A program made the position numbers and the translations under genes. A stretch of 64,000 nt of DNA, taken from NCBI RefSeq assembly GCF_000169095.1, contig NZ_AAVU01000001.1, forward strand, positions 62,001 through 126,000. The letters are read 5' to 3'. The notes beneath the pieces are model-generated. The model did no database searches and was not told where the DNA came from. It saw only the letters and a program-made list of their open reading frames with translations. This stretch comes from Lyngbya sp. PCC 8106 (GTDB taxonomy: Bacteria; Cyanobacteriota; Cyanobacteriia; Cyanobacteriales; Microcoleaceae). Of the stretch, positions 35,616 through 44,666 are shown piece by piece; positions within the stretch are counted from its first letter, which is position 1; every line of letters begins with the position of its first letter.

Positions 35616-36668
35616 TAGGATGTCTATACCAAGTTAATGATGAACTTGAAACTCAGGCATTTGGTGCAAATGTAGCCTTTTAAAAGAACTTTGGAACTTT
35701 AACGCTAAATCAACCGACGATCAGCGCTATGTCTATTGAGTCTATTGGCGATGTGTAATCCCTGTCTCTTGACTCTGACCAATAACTTAGAGTTTTTAGC
35801 TCTTGACTAGATGCTGTCAGAGTACAACTGAATCTCAATCCCTTATTTCTGTTTTACTCTAAATCTTTCATAGCTCCAAATCATGATTGAAAATTGGTTT
35901 CAATATAGAACCTCTTAGGCAAATGCTGAAGGCTTCTCTCGGGATGCTTTCATCAGAGAGTGGATGCCAACTCAGTTGAATTGTTTTGACATCTTCAAGC
36001 GTGGGAAGTGTTGGACTTTTGCTTCTGATTGGCAGAACTTAATTGGACAACTCCTTTTTCTATCCCACACTTTTTTCGAGCAATATTATAACAAACTTGA
36101 GATATTTTTTACAGTTGATAGTTTTCCGGTTTAACGGTGCGAAGTTACTCAACTCAGAACTCAGGCTTATTCCCGCAGATACTTTACAATAACTTTAAAA
36201 ACAGCGACAAGTTTAAAGCTATTGTAAAAATGGAGATCCCAAGAAAAAGTCGATCAATAATGAGTTCAGTATTTTCTCTGAGTTGATCATAACTTTATTC
36301 CAGATTATATAACTTAAAGATTCTGTAAAAATAGTTGATGGTATCAATTCTCAGATTTCTATGTTGTTAGCGACTCTCGATGGAAACCCCCCTTTGGACA
36401 CTAACGAATTCTCTATTGTTGCCTAATCAATCATTTCACGTTCTTTAAACTTTTTAGATCACCATCAAACTCTTAGGGTGTAGTGAGTGCGCCCGATGTT
36501 TTGTGATTGAATTGATCAGAAAGCAAGCAAATTCCCGGCTTCTCTAGAAAACCGGGAGTGATGAGCATTAAATTCTACAATTCCAATGGAAGAATTTGAG
36601 GTGACAATTCTCAGCTTAGGAATATCTAACCTCAGAATCTATCCATTTGGGAAAGTGAGAATAATCAA
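35616..36668. other. Long gene-poor region
   Basis: About 1.05 kb with no convincing frame on either strand, no tRNA and no recognised element. A short hairpin CCCGG (36532-36536) / CCGGG (36550-36554) lies near the carotenoid protein gene. It could hide a small RNA or an eroded gene. Confidence 0.5.
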
Positions 36669-37151
36669 TTATATTTTTCCCGGAGATGTTTGTTGAGAAC
36701 CTGTCGGAGAAACAACCTTCCGGAAAAAGGTAATTTGTTGCTCAAAGTCTAAGGTTTCTATTGCCGCTAACAAGGTATTCGCTTTTTGATCGAGTTTATA
36801 ACCCTCGGGCATCGGAACGATTTCTCCAGTTTCCATTCCCTGAGCTAAACGATACCACAATAAAAGCTTAGTATTATCGCTTAAGGCACCATATTCACGG
36901 GCAATTTGATTGTTGCTTTGTTCCAATAAATCCCGTTGAATTTGGAGTTGATCATCGCGAGAGAGTTCTTTGATTTGATTATACAATCCCTCTGCTATCG
37001 GGGGTTCGGCTGCTCCTGGAGCGGCAGGTGTGATCGAACTTCCCATTTTTTTATATAGAAACCACAACAGCGCAAGTTGAGTATCAGTTGTAAAACCTTT
37101 AAACTCATTTAATGCGGGAGTAACATCATTTTTGAGTTGAGCAAATGTCAT
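36669..37151 (-). CDS. Helical carotenoid protein (OCP N-terminal-domain family)
   Basis: A 160-aa all-helical protein corresponding to the N-terminal domain of orange carotenoid protein, with no C-terminal NTF2-like sensor domain. Matches include LALLWFLYKKMG, ITPAAPGAAEPP, LLLWYRLAQGMETGEIVPMPEGY and TLDFEQQITFFRKVV, which hold the ketocarotenoid-contacting aromatics of the family. HCPs bind a carotenoid and act in singlet-oxygen quenching, some also in phycobilisome quenching. The 12-residue tail after RKVV is Ser/Gln-rich. A perfect GGAGG precedes the ATG. No full OCP, FRP or CTD homologue is in the window. Confidence 0.93.
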   Translation of the reverse strand: MTFAQLKNDVTPALNEFKGFTTDTQLALLWFLYKKMGSSITPAAPGAAEPPIAEGLYNQIKELSRDDQLQIQRDLLEQSNNQIAREYGALSDNTKLLLWYRLAQGMETGEIVPMPEGYKLDQKANTLLAAIETLDFEQQITFFRKVVSPTGSQQTSPGKI

Positions 37152-37546
37152 AGAATATCCTCCTATTTAATATCAAAAAAGTTGGAATATGGTCAAAAAC
37201 CAAAATTAAAAAGTTGTAACTTAACCAACCTGTTACATATCTTAATAAATATAAATTCTCCTCTCATCCTCCTAGAGTAAGAGAGATCAATTAGAAAAAC
37301 AAATGCTTGTTGTCAAAGTGAAATAAAGTATCTATTCAACGACAAGCATCCCCCAAAAGAAAGATTATTTACTAAAGTCGAGTTGATCACAATCTTTGAT
37401 TAAATCTGATTCCAGACAAAATAGAAATAATAATCAATGAACGCACAGACTCATTTTCGAGGGTTGATGGCAGAGTAAAAAGATGAGATAGTGACAATAC
37501 GACTTAAATCAGTTACCCTACAAAAGTCAAGTATAAAAGTTGAATC
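37152..37546. other. Divergent intergenic region upstream of the carotenoid protein
   Basis: About 395 bases. ATGCTTGT (37303-37310) and ACAAGCAT (37342-37349) form an inverted repeat with a long loop. GGAGG for the carotenoid gene lies at about 37160-37164 on the minus strand. Nothing else is seen. Confidence 0.5.
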
Positions 37547-37969
37547 GTGGTATACTGGCTATTCCAAGGAAATCCTAAATATTATCGAGTCCTCAACGCG
37601 ATCGCTGACTTTGAACAGATGCCCTGGTTAGTGACGCGCTACGGTAAGGAAATGAATATCGGTGAGGGGGTTTTAGTTTGGGTTTCCGGAAAAGAAGCCG
37701 GAATTTATGCTACAGCGGAAATTGTCTCTCTAGCTGAGAAATTAGAGGATATACCGGATCGCAATTACTGGATCGATAAAAGTCGTTTAGGAATCAAACC
37801 GCAAGCGATCATACGCTTTACTGCTAAATTCATAGAAAAACCGTTATTGCGGGAACAATTAAAACTCGATCCCGTCCTTAAAGATTTACTGGTAATTCGC
37901 GCCCCCAATAGTACAAATTTCAAAGTGACTCCTCAACAGTGGCAACGAGTTCATCAAGTGTTATCATAA
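37547..37969 (+). CDS. EVE-domain (PUA-like) protein
   Basis: A 140-aa single-domain EVE protein starting at GTG 37547: VYWLFQGNPKYYRV, WLVTRYGKEMNIGEGVLVWVSGKEAGIYATAEIV, and KDLLVIRAPNSTNFKVTPQQW. EVE domains are PUA-superfamily modules whose pocket binds modified DNA or RNA bases; they occur in restriction and toxin contexts, but no partner gene is adjacent here. The ligand is unknown. Confidence 0.85.
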   Translation: MVYWLFQGNPKYYRVLNAIADFEQMPWLVTRYGKEMNIGEGVLVWVSGKEAGIYATAEIVSLAEKLEDIPDRNYWIDKSRLGIKPQAIIRFTAKFIEKPLLREQLKLDPVLKDLLVIRAPNSTNFKVTPQQWQRVHQVLS

Positions 37970-38327
37970 AAAACATTAAAGTAATTTACTTCCTCCCTAA
38001 AACTCGTATAAATTATCGTGAGTTTAAGTTATACAGGTTGAGAGAGGTAGTCCCTTAAATCTATGCCCATCGGGCAGATAACACGCTTTTAAAGATTCAA
38101 TAATATAAGATTTTTCTGAATCTGTAAACTCTCCGGATTATAGAGATAAATCTTGGAGAATAGATACAGATGTGGGTAAAAATCTCAGCATCAGAGTTGA
38201 AGAATATCAGGGTAATCCAATTAACTTTCTAATTCAACTTATCACATTGCTCAGGGAACAGCTTACTGCATAAACGCTTTAGTTTAGCACATAACCGTAT
38301 GAATTCTGTAAGTTCCTAGAGAAAATA
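37970..38327. other. Gap containing a headless coding remnant
   Basis: Between the EVE and TPR genes the + strand is open from 38109 to a TAA at 38271-38273 with no ATG, reading in part YRDKSWRIDTDVGKNLSI and RVEEYQGNPINFLIQLIT. Codon use looks protein-like. It may be the 3' end of a gene whose front is lost. A short palindrome TGCCC-ATC-GGGCA lies near 38063-38075. Confidence 0.4.
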
Positions 38328-39029
38328 ATGTCTCAAATTATCACAACCCCTGAAATTACGCCATTACCTGGCGGTGGCTTTCTATTTCGAGGCGCGACTG
38401 AACAACCTAATAGTTTCCTGGGTTCAAATATTGATTACTATTGTAATCGCGCTCAGTCATTGACTGGAAATGATGAACTTGAAAAAGCAATTATTGCTTG
38501 TGCCAATTTTTTAAATTCTTTACAAGTTGATAGTGACTTTTCTCGAATTATTGACTATCTTAATCAAACCTATATTCATCTCGGGAATACTTTAGTTGAA
38601 TCAAAACAATATCAAAAAGCAGAACCTTATTATCACAAATCGCTGCAAATCAATCCTCGATCTGATCAAGCAGTAAAAGCTGATCGCAAAGCCATAAAAC
38701 TACAGCCAGATTTACCAAGAGTTTATGAAAAAGTAGGGGCTGCTTTGCAACAGCAAATGCGACTTTATGCAGAAGAAGCAGTTAATTTATATCGTCAAGC
38801 TATACAGCAAAATCCAGAGGATGTAGAACTGTACCATAAAGCCTTAGAAATTCAACCCAACAACGCAGAGTTATATTTGCAATTATGTCAGCTATTAGTA
38901 ATAAAAAATGAATTAGACGAAGCTATTATTTTTTATAATATGGGATTGCAAGCTGACTCAGCAAAGTCAGATTTATCTGCAAAATTTGACTTAATGGAGT
39001 TAGGAAATAGTTGTTACCCCGTTGGCTAA
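38328..39029 (+). CDS. Tetratricopeptide-repeat protein
   Basis: A 233-aa soluble protein with several TPR motifs from about residue 85: YIHLGNTLVESKQYQKAEPYYHKSLQINP, a short interrupted unit, LYAEEAVNLYRQAIQQNPED, VELYHKALEIQPNNAELYLQLCQLL. The N-terminal 60 residues (TTPEITPLPGGGFLFRGATE) are not TPR. TPR units are shorter than 34 residues in places (DQAVKADRKAIKLQPD, DVELYHKALEIQPN), suggesting internal deletions. The C-terminus ends abruptly after NSCYPVG. Together with the decayed downstream GT2 gene, it looks like a shrunken member of a larger TPR/glycosyltransferase locus. Confidence 0.7.
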   Translation: MSQIITTPEITPLPGGGFLFRGATEQPNSFLGSNIDYYCNRAQSLTGNDELEKAIIACANFLNSLQVDSDFSRIIDYLNQTYIHLGNTLVESKQYQKAEPYYHKSLQINPRSDQAVKADRKAIKLQPDLPRVYEKVGAALQQQMRLYAEEAVNLYRQAIQQNPEDVELYHKALEIQPNNAELYLQLCQLLVIKNELDEAIIFYNMGLQADSAKSDLSAKFDLMELGNSCYPVG

Positions 39030-39107
39030 CTGTTCCTATTGCTGCCGAAGCAGGCTCACCCGAGTAGAAAATAATTTTTTATAAACAATAAATATTACTT
39101 CAAGCAT

Positions 39108-39509
39108 TTAGGCTTTACTACTCCTAGATTTAACCACCGTCATCCGTCGCAATAACTGTTTCCACTCTAGAAGACTGTTTAAATTACGAACTTCAAACTT
39201 TTATCCCTTCTGTAAAGAAAACTCACTCCAACTTTTTACCCAGTGAGACACCGTTTTAGTGCGCGAGAAAGAGGTATATTTCAGAGACTTTTGTAAACAA
39301 TCAACCATCTGATTCCTCCTGAGTCTCATTTCCTTTGGCGTTCACATTCTGTAACTTGACGGACTCCATTTCTCTAGACATCTGATGCAACTGAGTGTGG
39401 GATTATTCGTTTGATTCAATACACTTTCCACAGCTTGCCCGATATAATCCGGACAATTGTAGACTGGGATAATCACACTAACCCTTGGTTTCTCTGTCGG
39501 AAATCCCAT
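39108..39509 (-). pseudogene. Decayed GT2 glycosyltransferase
   Basis: Three minus-strand fragments in different frames. 39342-39509 encodes a typical GT2 N-terminus: MGFPTEKPRVSVIIPVYNC, then DYIGQAVESVLNQT, after which homology is lost. 39201-39308 reads MVDCLQKSLKYTSFSRTKTV... with a good GGAGG before it. 39108 to about 39200 reads KFEVRNLNSLLEWKQLL and resembles a C-terminal helix. The total is about 400 bases against roughly 1 kb for the family, so the middle (including the DxD region) is deleted. Linking the last two fragments to the same gene is inference. Confidence 0.6.
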
Positions 39510-39771
39510 TCAATCCCCATGCAGAAGTGTTGAACATCGCAAATGTTATTCAAGCGACACCAGTTTTAATAAAATGAGGGTAATAATTTTGTTTGATTCT
39601 ATTTTAGGTTATCTTGAGTTAAAATTAAATCAAATTTACCTATGCTTTTAAAGATGCTTTGAAGTATCCGTCTTGCTGTGATTACAGTTTTTTCCCTCAA
39701 AAATCAATAGAATCTGTGAAACCTCAAGCCGATGAGAATTTGCAATCACTAATTGTTCAAGAAATTTTCAG

Positions 39772-40437
39772 TTAAGACTGAAGAACTTCTGACTTTCCAT
39801 TTTGTTCGGAATTGATTAAAGGTTCATCCCAATAAATCCTACGAATATCTTCGGGTAAATTCTTCTGAAGTTGTTCATATCCCTGTTTGAGTACATCCTT
39901 AACTTCATTGGGGGAAATTGCTTCTCCTTCGGCTTGTAAATACGCTGCAATACGAGTTTCACTCCAATGAAATGTCTGCGCCATAACAACCGCCAAACGT
40001 AACAATGGATCGAGTTGATCTAAGGCTTGTCCTACATAACACCACAACGGCGAAGGTGCGGCTTTGAGAGAATATTGAATCGACTCAACCGGAGGAAGAT
40101 CAGCGCGATTAATACAAATCGCTGTGATATTAATTAACCAATTTTGTAGGGTTGCTTCCCCTTGTATGTCTTGAGACTCTCGTAGGTTTAACCCTCGCAT
40201 TTCATAAAAAATATGTCGCCAAGTCTGAGAAAATAAATACTCAGCTTGTACAGGCGATCGCACAGAATGACTCACCAATGTGTATACAATCAGCGCATAA
40301 CGACAGAAAATAGTCACAAAATATTTCCCTTGATCTGGATGATTTTGAAACATCGTTAGCAACTCTTGATCGCTATGATGAGATAGCGACTTCACCAGGG
40401 GGTGATTTGATTCGGAGAGATGAAGCGTTTGCACCAT
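39772..40437 (-). CDS. Sigma-70-like (ECF-type, divergent) regulator
   Basis: About 221 aa from ATG 40437; TTG 40455 would add six residues. The N-terminal third resembles sigma region 2 (HSDQELLTMFQNHPDQGKYF, FCRYALIVYTLVSHSV, AEYLFSQTWRHIFYEMRG). The C-terminal part resembles region 4 (LDQLDPLLRLAVVMAQTFHWSETRIAAYL, then a KDVLKQGYEQLQKNL helix). The motifs are weak, so promoter recognition may differ. It is divergent from the second pot operon with 150 bases between starts. Confidence 0.6.
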   Translation of the reverse strand: MVQTLHLSESNHPLVKSLSHHSDQELLTMFQNHPDQGKYFVTIFCRYALIVYTLVSHSVRSPVQAEYLFSQTWRHIFYEMRGLNLRESQDIQGEATLQNWLINITAICINRADLPPVESIQYSLKAAPSPLWCYVGQALDQLDPLLRLAVVMAQTFHWSETRIAAYLQAEGEAISPNEVKDVLKQGYEQLQKNLPEDIRRIYWDEPLINSEQNGKSEVLQS

Positions 40438-40587
40438 CAGTAGAGATTTGTTCAAAATAGACTTAACTCTGCTGAATCATAGCCCATTTGCTCTCACAGA
40501 TCAAGCCATAATTTTACTCACCCTTTGGATGCAGTTGTCACCGTAGAGATTACTCCTAAATTATCCTTCCTCTGTTACTCACTCCTA

Positions 40588-41466
40588 ATGACTTTGTTAC
40601 CGCAAAATCAGCCGAGTCCTAAATCGGTAGAAACCCGAAAACGGACAACTTTATTAATCCTCCTTTTACCCACTACAATTTGGCTATTTATTTTCTTTGT
40701 TTTACCGCTAATCTTTGTTCTAGTTTGTAGCTTTCTCCAACGGGGAACTTATGGCGGAATTAACTGGATATTTACCCTCGATAACTATCAACGTTTAATC
40801 AGTCCTTTGTATTGGGGTATATTTTGGCAATCGCTTCAACTTGCGGCTTTAACGACTATTGTTTGTTTAATGATCGCTTATCCCTTAGCCTTTTTTATTG
40901 TAACTCGTCCTGAACGGTGGCGTAATATTCTTTTAGGCTTAGTGATTATCCCCTTTTGGACAAACTTTTTAGTTAGAACCTATGCTTGGATTGTCATTTT
41001 AGGGAACGAAGGTGTGATCAACTCTATTTTACAAAGTTTACAATTGATTGATGAACCGATCAGTTTACTCTTTACCCCGTTTGCTGTTATTATTGGTTTG
41101 ATTTATGGCTATCTACCTTTTATGATATTACCCCTTTATGCAACATTAGAACGTTTTGATTTTTCTCTCGTTGAAGCCGCCCAAGATTTAGGGGCAAATA
41201 ATTTTAGGAGTTTTTTGCGAGTAATTTTTCCCTTAACTCGACGAGGAATTCTCGCCGGATCGATATTGGTTTTTATTCCCGCAGTCGGGGCTTTTATTAC
41301 TCCCGATATTTTGGGAGGGGCAAAAACATTAATGGTCGGAAATCTAATTCAAAATCAATTCTTACAAGCGCGAAACTGGCCTTTTGGTTCAGCCTTATCA
41401 ATGATTTTAATGGGAGTAATATTAATCCCAATTTTGATTTATTTACAATCTCAAACAAATGACTAA
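40588..41466 (+). CDS. potB: Polyamine-type ABC permease PotB (operon 2)
   Basis: A 292-aa permease from ATG 40588; a TTG at 40525 would add 21 non-membrane residues. About six helices are predicted, the first at LLILLLPTTIWLFIFFVLPLIFV. The EAA loop is LVEAAQDLGANNFRSFLRVIFP. The stop codon overlaps the next ATG by one base (TAATG), indicating translational coupling to potC. Sequence is clearly homologous to but diverged from the permease at 16438-17349. Confidence 0.9.
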   Translation: MTLLPQNQPSPKSVETRKRTTLLILLLPTTIWLFIFFVLPLIFVLVCSFLQRGTYGGINWIFTLDNYQRLISPLYWGIFWQSLQLAALTTIVCLMIAYPLAFFIVTRPERWRNILLGLVIIPFWTNFLVRTYAWIVILGNEGVINSILQSLQLIDEPISLLFTPFAVIIGLIYGYLPFMILPLYATLERFDFSLVEAAQDLGANNFRSFLRVIFPLTRRGILAGSILVFIPAVGAFITPDILGGAKTLMVGNLIQNQFLQARNWPFGSALSMILMGVILIPILIYLQSQTND

Positions 41467-42332
41467 TGATGATCAAATTACCTCCAATAAAACCAGGAAC
41501 ATACTGGCTATGGATACAAGCAACACTCGCCCTGGCTTTTCTGTATCTACCGATATTGATTTTAGTCATTTACTCATTTAACACCTCTCGATTTAACGCG
41601 ATTTGGACAGGATTTACCCTCGATTGGTATCGAAGTTTATTCGGTCAAACGACTGAGACAACTGCTAACTTTTCCACCGTTAAAATTTGGCAAGCCTTAA
41701 ATAATAGCTTAATTATTGCAGTAATTTCTACAGGAATCGCTACAATATTAGGAACAACTGTTGCCCTAGCCTTGGAACGTTTTCGGTTTCCAGGTGATCA
41801 AATCATTGCGGGGTTAATTTTACTTCCCATTATTATCCCTGAAATCACCCTAGCGATTTCTTTACTGGTCTTTTTCACCCTAATTTTTAGGATTATAGAA
41901 AATCTCACCGGAATTCGTTTAACTTTAGGATTACCCTCGGTTATTTTAGGGCATATTACCTTTAATATTGCATTTGTTATGATTACGGTTAGGGCGCGTT
42001 TAGCTGAATTAGATCCAGCTTTAGAAGAAGCCGCCCTTGATCTCGGGGCGAATGAATGGCGAACCTTTACCCGCATTACCTTCCCCTTAATTTTACCTGG
42101 AATTGTTAGCGGTGCCTTGTTAGCCTTTACCCTTTCTTTAGATGATTTTGTTATTACTTTCTTTAATACCGGAGTCGGCGCCACTACCTTACCTCTATTT
42201 GTTTATGGAATGATCAAACTTTCCGTAACTCCCGCTATTAACGCCCTTTCTACATTAATGCTATTCGCATCCTTGCTTCTTGTGCTATCCTCATTAACAA
42301 TTAACCGTACTCAACCGACAACAAAACCTTAA
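41466..42332 (+). CDS. potC: Polyamine-type ABC permease PotC (operon 2)
   Basis: A 288-aa permease with about six helices. The family segment YSFNTSRFNAIWTGFTLDWYRSLF is near residue 40, and the EAA loop is LEEAALDLGANEWRTFTRITFP. Its start overlaps the potB stop by one base; ATG 41469 is an alternative. It has an insertion after the first helix (about residues 60-72, GQTTETTANFSTV) absent from the operon 1 PotC. potD follows 22 bases later. Confidence 0.9.
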   Translation: MMIKLPPIKPGTYWLWIQATLALAFLYLPILILVIYSFNTSRFNAIWTGFTLDWYRSLFGQTTETTANFSTVKIWQALNNSLIIAVISTGIATILGTTVALALERFRFPGDQIIAGLILLPIIIPEITLAISLLVFFTLIFRIIENLTGIRLTLGLPSVILGHITFNIAFVMITVRARLAELDPALEEAALDLGANEWRTFTRITFPLILPGIVSGALLAFTLSLDDFVITFFNTGVGATTLPLFVYGMIKLSVTPAINALSTLMLFASLLLVLSSLTINRTQPTTKP

Positions 42333-42354
42333 CTGTTCATATTCACTCAAAAAA

Positions 42355-43437
42355 ATGAAACGACTTTTAACTTTTATTCTATTATTCCTTATTAGTGTAC
42401 TCTTACCCATTGGTTGTACAGTCAGCAATTCTAACCTCTCACAATCGGGTCAAACAGGAGACAATATTCTCAATATTTACAATTGGTCTACCTATATCGC
42501 CCCGGAAGTTCTCACTCAATTTGAAGACGAATATAATGTTAAAATAAATTATGATACCTACGATAGTAATGAAAGCCTTTACGCTAAACTAAAGCCCGGA
42601 AATCCCGGTTATGATATTGCTTTTCCCGCCGATTATATGGTGAAAGTAATGATTGCGGAAAATCTGCTTGAAAAAGTTGATAAAAATAATATTTCCAATC
42701 TCAACAATATTGATGAAAAGTTTCTCAATCCCCCTTATGATCCCCAAAATCAATATAGCATTCCCTATCAATGGTTAACGATGGGAATTGGCTACAATAT
42801 TAAAGTAACCCAAGCAGAAATTAACAGTTGGGCGGCATTATTCGATCCTAAATTTGCAGGAAAAGCAGCATTATTAGATGATATGCGTCACACCTTTGGG
42901 GCGGTATTAATTTATCTGGGTTATAATCCCAATACAACCAATCCCGAAGAAATCGAAAAAGCCAAAGAATTTTTAATTAAAAACCAGAAAAACATCAAAG
43001 CATTCGTTCCCGATACAGGGCAAAATCTTCTCAATCAAGGTGAAATTGATCTGACGATGGAATATAGCGGTGATTTGTTTCAAGTCATGGCTGAAAATCC
43101 AGATTTAAGATATGTTATTCCTCAAGAAGGAACGCTGGTTGCAATTGATAGCATGGTTATTCCTAAAAATGCACCCCATAAACAACTCGCCGAACAGTTT
43201 ATTAACTTTATCCTTGAACCCGAAATTGGGGCAAAAGTCTCTAACTTTATTAACTATGCTTCACCGAATAAAATCGCTATCCAAGAAAAGTTAATTAAAG
43301 CAGAAAATCTAGAAAATCCCGGTATTTATCCTAGCCCAGAAGTCTTTGCAAAACTTCAGTATCTTGAAGATGTCGGAGAAGCAACCATTCTCTATGATGA
43401 AGCTTGGAACGAAGTCAAACTAAACTTTGGGACTTAG
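42355..43437 (+). CDS. potD: Polyamine-type solute-binding lipoprotein (operon 2)
   Basis: A 360-aa periplasmic binding protein with a Sec lipoprotein signal (LLPIGC lipobox, Cys at about residue 22). The mature part begins with ILNIYNWSTYIAPEVLTQFE, followed by NYDTYDSNESLYAKLKPG and GYDIAFPADYMV, standard for the PotD/PotF family. The trailing binding site region includes DLTMEYSGDLFQVM. It sits between potC and potA. The operon 1 homologue differs in export signal (Tat-like). Confidence 0.9.
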   Translation: MKRLLTFILLFLISVLLPIGCTVSNSNLSQSGQTGDNILNIYNWSTYIAPEVLTQFEDEYNVKINYDTYDSNESLYAKLKPGNPGYDIAFPADYMVKVMIAENLLEKVDKNNISNLNNIDEKFLNPPYDPQNQYSIPYQWLTMGIGYNIKVTQAEINSWAALFDPKFAGKAALLDDMRHTFGAVLIYLGYNPNTTNPEEIEKAKEFLIKNQKNIKAFVPDTGQNLLNQGEIDLTMEYSGDLFQVMAENPDLRYVIPQEGTLVAIDSMVIPKNAPHKQLAEQFINFILEPEIGAKVSNFINYASPNKIAIQEKLIKAENLENPGIYPSPEVFAKLQYLEDVGEATILYDEAWNEVKLNFGT

Positions 43438-43476
43438 GATAATCTCATCCTTTAAATCTGATCAATTTACACATTA

Positions 43477-44583
43477 ATGAATTCTATTAATCTCGCCGTT
43501 GAACTGGTAAATGTTTCTAAGCTTTATCCAGGAACACCAAGTCGAAAAACATTAGCTGTTGATTCTCTCAATCTTGAAATTAAAACCGGAGAATTCTTTT
43601 CACTTCTCGGCCCTTCGGGGTGTGGAAAAACAACCACTTTGCGGATGATAGCTGGATTTGAAATCCCTTCCTCGGGGGAAATTTATATTCACAAACAAGC
43701 AATGAATCATCATCCGCCTTTTCATCGTCCAGTGAATACCGTCTTTCAAAACTATGCCCTATTTCCCCATCTAACGGTTAGCAAAAATATTGCTTTCGGA
43801 CTCGAAATGGAAAATGTACCTCGCCCAGAAATTCGTCAACGAGTTTCTGAAGTTTTAGAATTAGTACAGTTAATAGACTTACAAAATCGTTATCCCCGTC
43901 AACTTTCAGGCGGACAACAGCAACGAGTCGCCCTCGCCAGGGCGTTAGTGAAACAACCCAAAGTTTTACTCTTTGATGAACCTTTAGGGGCGTTAGATTT
44001 GAAGTTGCGAAAGGAAATGCAACTCGAACTTAAACAAATGCAAAAACGGCTAGGAATTACCTTTATTTATGTCACTCACGACCAAGAAGAAGCCCTCACC
44101 ATGTCTGATCGAATTGGGGTAATGAACCAGGGTAAACTCTTACAAGTGGGAACCCCTGTAGAAATTTATGAGTATCCAAAAACTCGATTTGTAGCTAATT
44201 TTATTGGTGAAAGTAACATTCTTACAGGACGAGTAATCCAATCTCAAAAAGGTCAAATTAACTTATTAGTTGATGAACAATTATCAGTTTCTATGGTTTC
44301 TCAAACCGAAGTCTTTTCAGGACAACTTTTAACGATTGTTATTCGTCCTGAAAAATTGAGTCTTGTTTCCCCTGAAAACAAAAGCCATAATCATTGGCAG
44401 GGAATAATAGAAGAAGCCATTTATCTCGGAACAGATACCCGTTATCGAGTCAAATTAACCCCCAATATTTCAATAATTATTCGTCAACAAAACCTGCAAC
44501 GCGATCATACTCAACAGTATACTATTGGTGAAACAGTTAATCTTTGTGTTTCTCCTGAAAATATCAGCTTTTTACCTGAATAA
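43477..44583 (+). CDS. potA: Polyamine-type ABC ATPase PotA (operon 2)
   Basis: A 368-aa ATPase: Walker A GPSGCGKTTTLRMIAG, Q-loop VFQNYALFPHL, signature SGGQQQRVALARALV, Walker B LLFDEPLGALD, switch VTHDQEEALTM. A TOBE-like C-terminal domain starts at about residue 270 and includes VIRPEKLSLV. It closes the operon potB-potC-potD-potA, the reverse of operon 1, which starts with potA. A hairpin terminator follows the stop at once. Confidence 0.92.
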   Translation: MNSINLAVELVNVSKLYPGTPSRKTLAVDSLNLEIKTGEFFSLLGPSGCGKTTTLRMIAGFEIPSSGEIYIHKQAMNHHPPFHRPVNTVFQNYALFPHLTVSKNIAFGLEMENVPRPEIRQRVSEVLELVQLIDLQNRYPRQLSGGQQQRVALARALVKQPKVLLFDEPLGALDLKLRKEMQLELKQMQKRLGITFIYVTHDQEEALTMSDRIGVMNQGKLLQVGTPVEIYEYPKTRFVANFIGESNILTGRVIQSQKGQINLLVDEQLSVSMVSQTEVFSGQLLTIVIRPEKLSLVSPENKSHNHWQGIIEEAIYLGTDTRYRVKLTPNISIIIRQQNLQRDHTQQYTIGETVNLCVSPENISFLPE

Positions 44584-44588
44584 AAAAA

Positions 44589-44619
44589 CGGCTTCTGTAT
44601 TCAGAAACCGATAGTTTTA
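44589..44619 (+). terminator. Terminator after potA of operon 2
   Basis: CGGCTTCTG (44589-44597) pairs with CAGAAACCG (44602-44610) with one mismatch and a TATT loop, followed by ATAGTTTT. The preceding A run would also let it act for the convergent porin gene. Confidence 0.65.
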
Positions 44620-44666
44620 AGTTTAATTGTTTGGAAATACAATTTTGTTGAAATCAACTTCAAAAT

